Origin: a virus
Reading direction: 5' to 3' (one strand)
DNA: 64,000 nt
Virus record (IMG/VR): IMGVR_UViG_3300018416_000013
Location: 1-64,000 of that record
Shown here: positions 37,833 to 46,357 of the stretch, piece after piece
Numbering within the stretch: the first letter of the stretch is position 1
How the letters are laid out: every line of letters begins with the position of its first letter
The notes under the pieces: model-generated
Databases searched by the model: none
What the model was told of the DNA's origin: nothing
What the model saw: only the letters and a program-made list of their open reading frames with translations
Program-made: the position numbers and the translations under genes

Positions 37833-38605
37833 GATTAAATACAGACTGGATTTTACAAGAACCTATAGATTTAGAACACAAACAATATGTTCTATTAGAC
37901 TACATGGCCAAAGTCAATGAAGACTTTGATAACTTCGTATTATACCCATCTTTTCAAGAACTAGCACTACATTTAGCGAGTATAGGTTCTTTAAAAGAGA
38001 GAGGACAGTACCTTATTTTAAATAGAGAACCTGAAGATATTGACGATGAAATATTATTAAGTGATTTAAACTATAAAAAGTTAATTAGTACTAAAGAAAA
38101 TATTGATGAAATATTCAAAATAGTCGAATACTCAAAAGATAAATTAACCGATTTATTTCTTATTGGTAAGTCTATTTATTCTTTAATTTATGATGCTACA
38201 TTGGTGAGTGTTGTTTTTAATGGGGATAAAATAAAAACTGAAAAACCAGGTAGAGGTTTCATTTACTTCAATTACAAAGGTAAAGGTTATATTTACCAAT
38301 ACTTTATTAGGTTATTATCAGATAAATCAGGAGAAAACAAATGTGATATAAGTAAAATATATGAAGGAGATATTATAGGTGAAAATTTAGAAGATGTTAT
38401 ATCATTAATAAAACAAAATCACCAATTAAAAGATGGTCCTAGATATCAACCACATGAAAAAATAGATAAAAGACTACCAATATTTAGAGTTAAATTTGAA
38501 CAAGAATATGATTTAGAAGGTGGTTTACTTGCGATTATAAAAAGAAAGGTAATGAATTATATTTTTCAGACAATAAAAATTCAAGAACTAAAAAATGACG
38601 ACTAA
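37829..38605 (+). CDS. Hypothetical protein downstream of WCTA pair
   Basis: 258 aa from the ATG within an ATGA overlap; a start 27 bases upstream is possible but would lie inside the previous gene. Globular, with a Tyr/Gly-rich beta stretch (GFIYFNYKGKGYIYQYFI at about 145-162). No recognised domain. It overlaps the DUF2452 gene by 11 bases, so the run 34519-39008 is one translationally linked set. Confidence 0.7.
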   Translation: MRLNTDWILQEPIDLEHKQYVLLDYMAKVNEDFDNFVLYPSFQELALHLASIGSLKERGQYLILNREPEDIDDEILLSDLNYKKLISTKENIDEIFKIVEYSKDKLTDLFLIGKSIYSLIYDATLVSVVFNGDKIKTEKPGRGFIYFNYKGKGYIYQYFIRLLSDKSGENKCDISKIYEGDIIGENLEDVISLIKQNHQLKDGPRYQPHEKIDKRLPIFRVKFEQEYDLEGGLLAIIKRKVMNYIFQTIKIQELKNDD

Positions 38606-39008
38606 AATTAAAAAACCTGACCATATAGTTTGGGATGAAGAAAATCAAAAATATCATGCGAATATTTTACCTTATGGTAGTAGTGTTTCTGCACCTGTTA
38701 TTAAGATAGAAGATATATCTTCATATAAACAAAGAAATGTTCAAAAAATACAAACTAAATTCAATAAGAAATATCAAGAGTTAGTTGATGAATATAATAA
38801 TTTAGTTGATGAAGTTAAGTTAAACCAAATAGTGTATGAATCTGATTTCTCATTTGAGCCTGTGATAGGTAATACTTATCATTTATACTATAGAGAAAAT
38901 GGAAAATATTTTTTATCTTTAATTGAACCTGAAATGTGGAATCAAGAATATGTTTTAAGTGTAGAATTAAATTCTGAACATAAATGGGTTTTAATTAAAG
39001 AGGTATAA
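38595..39008 (+). CDS. DUF2452-family protein
   Basis: 137 aa. It matches the DUF2452 layout of Bacteroidota: LPYGSSVSAPVIKIED near the N terminus, a central coiled coil (KKYQELVDEYNNLVDEVKL), VYESDFSFEPVIGNTYHLYY, and a C-terminal strand region ending HKWVLIKEV. The family has no known function. It ends two bases before the fucosyltransferase-like gene. Confidence 0.75.
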   Translation: MTTKIKKPDHIVWDEENQKYHANILPYGSSVSAPVIKIEDISSYKQRNVQKIQTKFNKKYQELVDEYNNLVDEVKLNQIVYESDFSFEPVIGNTYHLYYRENGKYFLSLIEPEMWNQEYVLSVELNSEHKWVLIKEV

Positions 39009-39010
39009 AT

Positions 39011-39943
39011 ATGAGTTTACAAAATCCAAAAGACGTAAATGTTACTAACAATACCATATCCACTGTATTAGCTGGAGGATTAGGTAATATGATGTTCCAA
39101 ACAGCTACACTAATGGTTTACGCAAAAGAAACGGGTTATGACCCCTTAGTTGGGTATTGGACAACTCATCAATCCGAAAGTTCTAAATTTAATAAACATC
39201 TCAATAGAAACGGTAGAAATATACACTTTGACCCATGGGGAGGACACATACTTAAAGACCCACATATTTCTTTTGGTGATGTATATCCTAATATACCTTG
39301 GTTCGATAGTCGACCTAATGCATTTCAATGGTGGTTCGACCAAAGTTTAGCGTGGGACATCGATACTGGAGAAGGTGGAGTTTATTACGATTTAAAACAA
39401 AAAGTTAAACCACCTTATCTATTTCAGGGATATTTTTTCAATAAATTATATTGGCATCATGAAAGAGATTATATTTTAGAATTATTTACACCCGATAAAA
39501 ATATTAGTGATTATATTGAATATAACTATGGTAACTTATTTGATAAAAGTATTTCTTTACATTTGAGAATGGGTGGAGGAAGACAAGATAATTTTTTTGA
39601 TATTAAATTAATTCCAGATGAATGGGTAAGTAAAATTTTAAAAGAAGAAGGTGATGGACATAAAGTACTTGTATTTTCTGATAACCTAAATTCAGCCAAA
39701 TCATTTGTAAATAAATTAGGATTTCCCAAAGAAAAATTTGTTTATATTGACGAAGACCCGTATATTGCGGTTCATATGATGAGTATGTGTGATAAACATA
39801 TTCTATCTAATTCAACTTTATCATTTTGGGGTGCATACCTTGATAAAAAACAAGAAAATGAATATACTTTTATACATGAAAGTTTTTTCGAAAGACACCC
39901 TTATAGTATGATACCTTACGATAAATGGAAAATTAATTATTAA
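39011..39943 (+). CDS. GT11-family glycosyltransferase (alpha-1,2-fucosyltransferase-like)
   Basis: 310 aa. Family marks: LAGGLGNMMFQTATLM at about 20-35, the SISLHLRMGGG donor-binding segment near 190-200, a KVLVFSDN strand and ILSNSTLSFWGAYL near the C terminus. GT11 enzymes move fucose from GDP-fucose in alpha-1,2 linkage. The usual RxGD motif is replaced by RMGGG, so donor choice may differ. Possible targets are host surface glycans (to block superinfection) or the phage's own glycosylated fibres. Confidence 0.8.
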   Translation: MSLQNPKDVNVTNNTISTVLAGGLGNMMFQTATLMVYAKETGYDPLVGYWTTHQSESSKFNKHLNRNGRNIHFDPWGGHILKDPHISFGDVYPNIPWFDSRPNAFQWWFDQSLAWDIDTGEGGVYYDLKQKVKPPYLFQGYFFNKLYWHHERDYILELFTPDKNISDYIEYNYGNLFDKSISLHLRMGGGRQDNFFDIKLIPDEWVSKILKEEGDGHKVLVFSDNLNSAKSFVNKLGFPKEKFVYIDEDPYIAVHMMSMCDKHILSNSTLSFWGAYLDKKQENEYTFIHESFFERHPYSMIPYDKWKINY

Positions 39944-39954
39944 ATTATATTATT

Positions 39955-40170
39955 ATGAGTGAACAAATTGAAATAACAAAAACAATGATGAATAAATTGA
40001 ATGGTAAACTTAGAGTTCCAATTCACATTAGTTATATAGCTAATTACATCTTAAAAGATTCTGTAGAAAAAACTAGAAAAGTTATGAACAAACTTGTAGA
40101 AGATGGTATGGTAGTAGAAAGTAAGATTGCAAAAGATTATTACGTATTAAATAAAAGTAAAAATGAATAA
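39955..40170 (+). CDS. Small winged-helix-like protein
   Basis: 71 aa. The pattern (MMNKLNGKLRVPIHISYIAN, then a helix of the form KTRKVMNKLVEDG, then a VVESKIAKDYYVL strand pair) fits a single winged helix-turn-helix, the fold of small DNA-binding regulators. It overlaps DUF3310 by 8 bases. DNA binding is inferred only from this pattern. Confidence 0.6.
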   Translation: MSEQIEITKTMMNKLNGKLRVPIHISYIANYILKDSVEKTRKVMNKLVEDGMVVESKIAKDYYVLNKSKNE

Positions 40171-40396
40171 AGAGTTAGTCACACATCCAACACATTATGG
40201 TGGAAAAGACAATCCATATGAAGTTATAAAAATAGCGGAAGCAACAGGATTAGATAAGGATGCTTATCTTTTTAACGTACTTAAGTATATTGTTAGAAGT
40301 GGTAAAAAAGATGATAATCCCCCTGTACAAGATTTAAAAAAAGCGTTATTTTATTTGGATAGAAGAATAAAAATAATAGAGAAGAATGGAGAATAA
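40163..40396 (+). CDS. DUF3310-family protein
   Basis: 77 aa. HPTHYGGKDNPYEVIKIAE, a short spacer, then a FNVLKYIVRSGKKDDNPPVQDL segment and KALFYLDRRIKII are the complete DUF3310 pattern. The family is very common in phages, often near nucleotide or DNA-modification genes; some members are annotated as nucleotide kinases without proof. It overlaps the downstream methyltransferase by 11 bases. Confidence 0.85.
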   Translation: MNKELVTHPTHYGGKDNPYEVIKIAEATGLDKDAYLFNVLKYIVRSGKKDDNPPVQDLKKALFYLDRRIKIIEKNGE

Positions 40397-41255
40397 TAAA
40401 ATTTATTGCGGTGATGGCCGTAAACTTATGGCTGAAATGCCTGAGAAGACGATTGACTTAGTTGTTACAAGTCCACCTTATGGGGTAGGAATCGATTATG
40501 ATAGTTGGGATGACGATAAAGAAATTGCTGAGTATTGGAAATTTACTAGAGAATGGTTAAGAGAGACTTATAGAGTCCTCAAAGATGATGGACGTATTGC
40601 CTTGAATATTCCTTATGAAATTAACCGACAGAAAAAAGGTGGTAGAATATATTTCTCAGCTGAGTTGTGGATGATAATGAAAGAGATTGGATTTGGTTTT
40701 TTCGGTATTGTGGACTTAGAAGAAAGTTCACCACACCGTAGTAAAACTACCGCATGGGGAAGTTGGATGAGTCCGTCTTCACCATACATATATAACCCTA
40801 AAGAATGTGTAATACTAGCCTACAAAAAGAAACACAAAAAGGATGTTAAAGGAACACCCCAATGGAAAGGAGAGTATCAAATGGTACCTAACGAAAAGAT
40901 TGAGGGTGAGTTTAGAAAGAAGTTAGTGTATGAAGATAAAGACAAAAAAGATTTTATGTCTTTAGTTTTTGGTCAATGGAATTATTTTGCGGATACTCAA
41001 CAAAAGACCAAAGCGACATTTTCATTAGATATTCCATATCGAGCAATTAAAATTCTTTCTTACAAAGAAGATTTGATAATGGACCCATTCAACGGAAGTG
41101 GGACAACATGTTTAGCGGCGGAAATGTTAGGTAGGCCATGGATTGGTATTGATATCAGTAAAAACTATTGTGAGGTTGCTAAAAATAGGATAAAAGAATA
41201 TCAGACAGAACAAAAACAACTCAAATTAGTTTTAGATGAACATACGAGAAATTAA
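40386..41255 (+). CDS. Beta-class DNA methyltransferase (SPPY type)
   Basis: 289 aa. The catalytic motif VVTSPPYGVG lies at about 26-35, and the SAM-binding motif DPFNGSGTTCLA near 233-244, after the catalytic motif: the beta-class order. SPPY occurs in N4-cytosine and some N6-adenine enzymes, so the modified base is uncertain. The C-terminal GIDISKNYCEVAKNRI is typical. With the D12 enzyme at 10426, the phage has two separate methylases. No restriction partner is visible. Confidence 0.9.
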   Translation: MENNKIYCGDGRKLMAEMPEKTIDLVVTSPPYGVGIDYDSWDDDKEIAEYWKFTREWLRETYRVLKDDGRIALNIPYEINRQKKGGRIYFSAELWMIMKEIGFGFFGIVDLEESSPHRSKTTAWGSWMSPSSPYIYNPKECVILAYKKKHKKDVKGTPQWKGEYQMVPNEKIEGEFRKKLVYEDKDKKDFMSLVFGQWNYFADTQQKTKATFSLDIPYRAIKILSYKEDLIMDPFNGSGTTCLAAEMLGRPWIGIDISKNYCEVAKNRIKEYQTEQKQLKLVLDEHTRN

Positions 41256-41256
41256 A

Positions 41257-41406
41257 ATGATTAGTCATGATTATATAACTATAGTTACCACCGATAATCA
41301 CGTAAAAACATTTAAAAAGGAAAAACTAACACCAACACAAAAGGTATGGTTTGAGAATATAATTGCATGTTCTTTATCATTAATCACCGAAACCCCTACA
41401 AAGTAA
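41257..41406 (+). CDS. Very small hypothetical protein
   Basis: 49 aa, starting one base after the methyltransferase stop and ending within a terminator stem. Composition is protein-like (MISHDYITIVTTDNHVKTF, then KLTPTQKVWFENII). Unknown function; probably co-transcribed with the methyltransferase. Confidence 0.5.
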   Translation: MISHDYITIVTTDNHVKTFKKEKLTPTQKVWFENIIACSLSLITETPTK

Positions 41407-41417
41407 GGGGTTTTTTG
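41391..41417 (+). terminator. Intrinsic terminator
   Basis: AACCCCT and AGGGGTT arms around an 8-base loop, followed by Ts; it overlaps the stop codon of the 49-aa gene. Confidence 0.8.
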
Positions 41418-41427
41418 TTATTCAGGA

Positions 41428-41435
41428 TATTTATT
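41428..41435 (+). promoter_or_regulatory. TATTTATT motif before lysozyme
   Basis: ATATTTATTAATAAAAC, ending 12 bases before the ATG at 41448 and supporting that start over an earlier in-frame ATG at 41367 that precedes the terminator. Confidence 0.5.
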
Positions 41436-41447
41436 AATAAAACTTTT

Positions 41448-42017
41448 ATGTCACGTATTATATTAAAAGAAGAAGAAAAACATTATATACAAAAACTGTA
41501 TTTACTTGAAAATGATACGGTAAGGAAAGATGGTACTAAAATGAGGGCTAGTCAAAACTTTTGGGATTTTATAAAATTCGAAGAAGGTGACCCTAAGAAA
41601 CCTGTGGGTTCTATCAAAGAACCTGTACTTAAAGCTTACAAAGACACTAGTGGTATTTGGACTATAGGTTATGGTCACACAGGAAGTGATGTTAAAGAAG
41701 GGTTAGTTATAACTAAACAACAGGCACTTAAATTATTATACTCCGACGCAACTATTTCCGCAGATTGTGTTAGAAGATTTTTAAGTGAATGGAAAGATAA
41801 AGGTTTAAAAACTTATATGTTAACACAAGGAGAATTTGATTCATTGGTTTCATTAGTTTTTAATTCAGGATGTGATTCAGTGAGGATGTCAAGATTTATT
41901 CAATACCTTAAATCGGGTCAAAATAAAAAAGCGGGAGAAGCTATTCTAAAATACAAAGCCAATAATTCTGGTTTAAAGAATAGAAGAGAAAAAGAAAGTA
42001 ATATGTTTTTATCATGA
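41448..42017 (+). CDS. GH24 lysozyme (T4-type endolysin)
   Basis: 189 aa. It cuts the MurNAc-GlcNAc bond of peptidoglycan. The T4-lysozyme triad is visible: Glu at 45/46 (FIKFEEG), Asp66 in AYKDTSG and Thr72 in IWTIGYGHT, with a short insertion between the first two. The first 25 residues (MSRIILKEEEKHY) precede the catalytic domain and carry an LxE-like site, so it may be packaged in the virion and processed rather than being a free endolysin. Overlaps the next gene by four bases. Confidence 0.9.
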   Translation: MSRIILKEEEKHYIQKLYLLENDTVRKDGTKMRASQNFWDFIKFEEGDPKKPVGSIKEPVLKAYKDTSGIWTIGYGHTGSDVKEGLVITKQQALKLLYSDATISADCVRRFLSEWKDKGLKTYMLTQGEFDSLVSLVFNSGCDSVRMSRFIQYLKSGQNKKAGEAILKYKANNSGLKNRREKESNMFLS

Positions 42018-44269
42018 AAAAATTAATTAAAGAATCGGGACTAAGGAATATGAAGGCGTTAGCCGACAGATATAAAAAGGCTAAAATTTATTTCCACCAA
42101 GATTTAGACGGTGTTACAACTGCCTTAGCTATGAAAAATTATTTAGAAGATAACGGAATTAAAGTTGTTGATTCTGAGATAATACAGTATGGTGATAAAG
42201 AGTTCACTGTTAAAAAACAAGACGCTCAAGGAGATACTATGCCGGTTTTAGTTGACTTCGCCCACGGTAAACCAATGTTTGTTGTCCACACGGACCACCA
42301 TGATAGTCAAACAGGTGTTGAAGATGAGACTTCAACTTCTTTCAGGTCATCAAGGTCTAATGTTGAAACCTTATCGCAGATAATGTCTCCAAAAGATATT
42401 TTTACTTCTGATGATATAAGGTTAATATCTACAGTTGATTCTGCAGATTTTGCGAAGTACGGATTAAAACCTAAAGATATTATGAATTTTGTTTTTAAAC
42501 TTCAAAAAGACGAATCATTACAAAAAAATAAAACAGCTTTAGGATTGGCGACTAACAAATTAATGTTAGCCTATAAGAATAAACCTGGATTTATGGAGGA
42601 ATTAGTTATGACTTCTAACCCATCGTTGTTAAATATATTTCAAAATATTAATAGAATCGCGGCGGAGAGAGGATATGCCCTTCCTGATGAAATGGATTTA
42701 AATCAAAAAGATTACATTCAAAAACAAAAAGAAAGTGAAAAAGTATATGTGGACGATAATATTATAGTTCAATATGGTGGAGGTTCAATGTTTAAACCAG
42801 GTTCTTATGATAGATACACACCATTTGAAAATAACCCTGACGCGGATTTCTTAGTTATTGCTTGGCCTATGGGATTAGTACAAGCATCTTGTAACCCATT
42901 TAAAAAAGAAAGAGAACTAAAAGGTGTTAATTTAGGTGAGATTGCTCAAGAAGTGTTAAGTAAATGGGAGAGTCAATTAAAGGATAAAATAATTCCATTA
43001 TCTACAATAAAGTGGATATCTGAAGGTAACAAACAATTTGGTGATGAATCAGTTGGTTTTACAAATGCAGATTTAGAAGCATTTTATGGTGATAAAGTAC
43101 GTTCTATTGATGGTGGTGATGAATATATGGAAAAGTTAAAAGACATCATGGATACACCTTCAACTCAATTAACGGAAGACCAGTGGGCAATATTAGACAA
43201 ATTAGGTGTACCTGCGTGGGAAATGATTCAAGCAAACTCAGGAGGACATAAATGTATTACTAATATATCGGCACTTAATTATTTCGGTAGAGGTAAGAGA
43301 AAACCTGAAGGTAAATATAAATACAATAAAGATAAAGGTGACTCACCTTATGTTAAGTTTACTAAAATGATTCAAAATGAATTTGTTAGAAAACTTAAAG
43401 AAAAGATTAATGAATCTAAAAATTTAAATGAATCGGTTTTAAATGAAGCAATAGGTTTTATATTTCCAATTGGTAATGAAGAATTCAATGTTGGTTATGA
43501 TTCCTCAGGATTAGGTAGAGGTAAGAAAAAAGTATTAGATAAAGACGAGGCGATTCATAATAGTGATTATGGGGCAGGTGACGCTAAACATCAACACAGA
43601 GGAGGACATTTAGGAATTGATATATTTGCACCTAAGGGTACTCCAATTATTTCAGCTACGGATGGAGAAGTGATTAAAGTTAGAAGAAAAGATAGAACTA
43701 CTGGTGGTAAGACAGTTAGTGTATTATTAAATGGTATAGTTTATTATTATGCACACTTAGACCAAGTATCTGATAATATAAGTAAAGGTGACGATATTAA
43801 AAAAGGCACATTCATAGGTACAGTTGGTGATACAGGAAACGCTAAAGGAACCCATCCACACTTACACTTTTCGATGTATGAGAAAAGAGGTGGGTATAAA
43901 AGAGGAACTATTGACCCATGGCCATTTTTAAAAGATAGTCTTGATGGGGGAGATTTAATTGTTATTGAACCAGGACAAGTTGTTGATAAAGTTGAGGGAA
44001 AAATTGCACGTGAAGATTTAAGTATTACGGATATTGTTAACAACGGTGATAACTCTGAATTAATATCAATGGGTTCACAAGGTAAAGGAGTTGAAGAAAT
44101 CCAAACAATTTTAGATAAAGAAGGTTACGATTTAGGGGATGCTGGGATTGATGGAATCTATGGTCCTTATACAATGAGAGCGGTTAAGAAGTTCCAAAAA
44201 GATAATGGTTTAAATTTGATTGACGGAATTGTTGGTATTGAAACGTCAACAGAATTCAAGAAACACTAA
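42014..44269 (+). CDS. Fusion: DHH phosphoesterase-like domain, M23 endopeptidase, peptidoglycan-binding domain
   Basis: 751 aa with an unusual domain chain. Residues 1-10 (MKKLIKESGL) carry the candidate targeting sequence. Residues about 22-480 form a DHH-like unit with YFHQDLDG (His28, Asp30, Asp32), VLVDFAHG (Asp81) and HTDHHD (Asp94-His95-His96), the metal ligands of DHH/RecJ/NrnA-type phosphoesterases. An M23 domain follows (about 525-650) with HLGID (His532, Asp536) and HPHLH (His616, His618). The end (about 690-751) is a PG_binding_1 domain (IDGIYGPYTMRAVKKFQ). A cell-wall endopeptidase fused to a nucleotide/RNA phosphoesterase suggests a virion protein that opens the wall and delivers an enzyme. 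An intrinsic terminator follows. Confidence 0.85.
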   Translation: MKKLIKESGLRNMKALADRYKKAKIYFHQDLDGVTTALAMKNYLEDNGIKVVDSEIIQYGDKEFTVKKQDAQGDTMPVLVDFAHGKPMFVVHTDHHDSQTGVEDETSTSFRSSRSNVETLSQIMSPKDIFTSDDIRLISTVDSADFAKYGLKPKDIMNFVFKLQKDESLQKNKTALGLATNKLMLAYKNKPGFMEELVMTSNPSLLNIFQNINRIAAERGYALPDEMDLNQKDYIQKQKESEKVYVDDNIIVQYGGGSMFKPGSYDRYTPFENNPDADFLVIAWPMGLVQASCNPFKKERELKGVNLGEIAQEVLSKWESQLKDKIIPLSTIKWISEGNKQFGDESVGFTNADLEAFYGDKVRSIDGGDEYMEKLKDIMDTPSTQLTEDQWAILDKLGVPAWEMIQANSGGHKCITNISALNYFGRGKRKPEGKYKYNKDKGDSPYVKFTKMIQNEFVRKLKEKINESKNLNESVLNEAIGFIFPIGNEEFNVGYDSSGLGRGKKKVLDKDEAIHNSDYGAGDAKHQHRGGHLGIDIFAPKGTPIISATDGEVIKVRRKDRTTGGKTVSVLLNGIVYYYAHLDQVSDNISKGDDIKKGTFIGTVGDTGNAKGTHPHLHFSMYEKRGGYKRGTIDPWPFLKDSLDGGDLIVIEPGQVVDKVEGKIAREDLSITDIVNNGDNSELISMGSQGKGVEEIQTILDKEGYDLGDAGIDGIYGPYTMRAVKKFQKDNGLNLIDGIVGIETSTEFKKH

Positions 44270-44275
44270 ATTATA

Positions 44276-44632
44276 TTAAATCAAAGAAAAGGAGACATTG
44301 TCTCCTTTTTTTATGCCGTGATTTTTACAGTATCTACCTTCAACTTCTAAAACTGTATTACCAAAACCTTGATATGACTCACAATTTTTATTATCATTAC
44401 ACGGTTGACAGTTGGAATGGATTTCAGTTATTTCTGTTCCGTTAATAAAAATGATATCTAATGGTATTATACAGTTATACATCCAAAAACTTTGTTCAGT
44501 GGTGTTTGGCATAAAAAATAACATACCATCAAAAGATTCGTCAAACTTTTTACCCATCATTCCTTTAGAAATGGAATCTGGAGTGGCAGAAACTTTGACT
44601 TTTAAAATATTATCATTTATTATTACTTTCAT
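44276..44632 (-). CDS. DUF192-family protein
   Basis: 118 aa from the ATG at 44632; upstream ATGs would extend it through a promoter-like motif and into the divergent Nudix gene, so they are rejected. DUF192 marks: SKGMMGKKFDESFDGMLFFM, then FWMYNCIIPLDIIFING, and the VLEVEGRYCKNHGIKKGD end. Most bacterial members have a signal peptide; this one does not, so it is cytoplasmic. Two extra Cys pairs are present (CQPCNDNKNC). Function of the family is unknown. Confidence 0.85.
   Translation of the reverse strand: MKVIINDNILKVKVSATPDSISKGMMGKKFDESFDGMLFFMPNTTEQSFWMYNCIIPLDIIFINGTEITEIHSNCQPCNDNKNCESYQGFGNTVLEVEGRYCKNHGIKKGDNVSFSLI
44289..44312 (+). terminator. Intrinsic terminator after the DHH-M23 gene
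   Basis: AAGGAGAC-att-GTCTCCTT stem followed by Ts; it lies inside the 3' end of the opposing DUF192 gene. Confidence 0.8.
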
Positions 44633-44635
44633 ACT

Positions 44636-44643
44636 AATAAATA
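44636..44643 (-). promoter_or_regulatory. TATTTATT motif on the minus strand before DUF192
   Basis: Reads TATTTATTAGTATG in the sense of the DUF192 gene, the same string as before 3719 and 63131. Confidence 0.4.
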
Positions 44644-44660
44644 TACAATAAAAAGAATAT

Positions 44661-45068
44661 ATGAAAAAATACGCAGGTATAATTGTAAGGTGTAACAATA
44701 AGGTTCTACTTTGCAAAAGAAATTCGGACACGACATTACCAGGGTTTTGGTCATGTCCTGCAGGAAGTGTAGAAGATGATGAGCCAGTTAAAGACGCGGC
44801 CATTAGAGAATTTATTGAAGAGACTGATTTACCTGTCATGGGTGATATAGATTTTGCTGCAGTCATAAAACGATATAATAGAGATGGTACAAAGGTTAAA
44901 GGTATGTTATATACCTATCTTATGGATGTTGAAGAAGAAATGTTTCCGGATTTAGAGAACGCTCACGATGGTGATGAGCATACAGAGTGTGGTTATTTTG
45001 GTAAAGATGAACTACCTGAACCAATGACCAAACAATTTAATAAACTTATAAATATAATTTTAAAATGA
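44661..45068 (+). CDS. Nudix hydrolase
   Basis: 135 aa. The Nudix box G-x5-E-x7-R-E-F-I-E-E is at residues 35-57 (GSVEDDEPVKDAAIREFIEE), preceded by LPGFWSCPAG. It would hydrolyse a nucleoside diphosphate linked to another group (damaged dNTPs, NAD-type compounds or RNA caps); the exact substrate cannot be read. It is divergent from DUF192 and overlaps the next small gene by four bases. Confidence 0.9.
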   Translation: MKKYAGIIVRCNNKVLLCKRNSDTTLPGFWSCPAGSVEDDEPVKDAAIREFIEETDLPVMGDIDFAAVIKRYNRDGTKVKGMLYTYLMDVEEEMFPDLENAHDGDEHTECGYFGKDELPEPMTKQFNKLINIILK

Positions 45069-45274
45069 ACGAACAATTATTTAACATGTTGATGAAATCT
45101 GCTGAGGCAGATAGAGCAAAGGCTTTATTATCTTTAGAATTACTTGGTAATAAAGCAGTGGGGATTGGAGACCATTCAACAGAAGACTTCTACAAAAATG
45201 CTGAAGAAGCACTTACTACTTTAGTGGATGCAGATGATAGAATCGCAGCATTAACTAAGTATTTTAATAAGTAA
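45065..45274 (+). CDS. Small helical hypothetical protein
   Basis: 69 aa, Ala/Leu/Glu-rich helices (EADRAKALLSLELLG, then EDFYKNAEEALTTLVDADD). Coupled to the Nudix gene by a four-base overlap. It is the last protein gene before the structured RNA locus. Not recognised. Confidence 0.7.
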   Translation: MNEQLFNMLMKSAEADRAKALLSLELLGNKAVGIGDHSTEDFYKNAEEALTTLVDADDRIAALTKYFNK

Positions 45275-45297
45275 ATTCAAAAAAATTGGTCAAAGAG

Positions 45298-45328
45298 CTT
45301 GTCTGAGAGTAATTTTTTTGTATCTTTG
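45298..45328 (+). promoter_or_regulatory. Host-type promoter, distal, of the structured RNA
   Basis: CTTG at 45298-45301, 19-base spacer, TATCTTTG at 45321-45328. A transcript from here would add about 110 bases to the RNA leader. Confidence 0.65.
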
Positions 45329-45402
45329 TATAACTTTTAAAGAAAACGGGCATATTTATATTTTACCCTACTGATTATTTCAGAAATTTTTTTTAAAAAG
45401 TA

Positions 45403-45434
45403 TTTGACAGATTGAAAATTTTGTTGTAAGTTTG
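45403..45434 (+). promoter_or_regulatory. Host-type promoter, proximal, of the structured RNA
   Basis: TTTG at 45403-45406, 20-base spacer, TAAGTTTG at 45427-45434: an exact consensus match. Transcription would begin near 45440. Confidence 0.8.
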
Positions 45435-45439
45435 TCAAA

Positions 45440-46357
45440 CAAATCAGTAAGAGTACTGAAGACGTTCTTTGAAAATATTAATAAGTGTCTAATTTGACCA
45501 TCACAGTTTGTGAAAGAAATACAAAAAGATTAACCCCTTTTTTCTACAACGGTTAAAATAAGACATTTGACGGCGGTTTAGCGTCGTTAGATAACCCCAG
45601 TAATGGGACTAAAGGGATTGAAACGGGAATAGTACACCGTGAATGTCCGCAGTCGTGAGGCTGACAACTAAACAAAGTGGCTACAATCAAGACCCTAAGG
45701 GCAACTGCTAAAGGGACGAGATTACTCTGAATCCGTGGAATATCAGAGTTGAGATAGTGATATCAATAGGAAAAGCTACAGGTGACGGTTCGACACATCC
45801 TGTCAGATGTTGTAGGGCTGGGTACCAGTACGAAGGGATTCCGAGACGATAAGTTAACGTATTCCTGAAGTACCGTAAGTTGACAGACTTACAGAGAGGT
45901 GTGAAGCATTTTGTTTCCAAAAGAAACGAACCTTCTCCCGAAGCACATCTTTCATTATCCCACAGTTGCTATACTAACTAACAATTAGAAAGCAAAAGTT
46001 CTTCGGGCGTTGACAACGAAAGGTGTCTAACACTTCGAGTCATAGACTAACGAAGTCATTGGTAAGACCGCAAGTCTTCTGATGTCGATTACCAAATACC
46101 TGGTGGGACGGCCATCCCTTCGTAAACTCGCAAGGTTTAACAGAGTAAAGTAGTAGTTGAGTAGTTGTTAACGAGAAGAGTGGTTCACTCAAATAACCGA
46201 CACTGACTTGATACTCTCGGCAACGATAGTGGATAAGTGAGCAACCGACATAGGGTAATCTCACTAAAGACAGGTCACATAAACGTGTAATCTCAGCGTT
46301 CTATACTTTATATATATCTTCCTTAACCTCAGTTCTAACCAACTGAGGTTTTTTTTT
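45440..46357 (+). ncRNA. Large structured non-coding RNA, about 0.9 kb
   Basis: No credible + strand reading frame exists from 45275 to 46418, and this stretch is visibly richer in G and C than its surroundings. It has its own consensus promoter and a perfect 10-bp terminator. Many hairpins can be read by eye: ACTCTGA/TCAGAGT (45724-45750), CTGG-gta-CCAG (45818-45828), GTAAGT/ACTTAC (45876-45893), GTTTC/GAAAC (45913-45927), ACTTCG/CGAAGT enclosing AGTC/GACT (46032-46056), TTGGTAA/TTACCAA (46059-46095) enclosing AAGAC-CGCAA-GTCTT, and GGGA/TCCC (46105-46118). Several loops are GNRA-like (GCAA). Size, phage context and multi-hairpin build recall the giant RNAs GOLLD and ROOL, but no family match is asserted. 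It is not tmRNA, RNase P RNA or rRNA. Confidence 0.75.
46325..46357 (+). terminator. Intrinsic terminator of the structured RNA
   Basis: Perfect 10-bp stem AACCTCAGTT / AACTGAGGTT with a 6-base loop, followed by a run of Ts. Confidence 0.9.

Noticed and set aside
10426-41255. Restriction-modification system built from either methylase
   Set aside because: No endonuclease-like gene is next to either; solitary phage methylases are common.
44633-44866. Long N-terminal extension of DUF192 over the Nudix gene
   Set aside because: It would be antisense to a clear Nudix box; the ATG at 44632 gives the normal family start.
45708-46264. Two minus-strand frames (70 and 74 codons) within the structured RNA locus
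   Set aside because: No promoter, no neighbouring minus-strand operon and unlikely composition; they lie across clear hairpins of the plus-strand RNA.
45440-46357. Group I or group II self-splicing intron
   Set aside because: No split gene on either side, no recognisable group II domain V or group I P7 core, and the unit has its own promoter and terminator.
45440-46357. tmRNA, RNase P RNA or rRNA fragment
   Set aside because: Signature sequences of these RNAs were looked for and not seen; the length also does not fit tmRNA or RNase P RNA.
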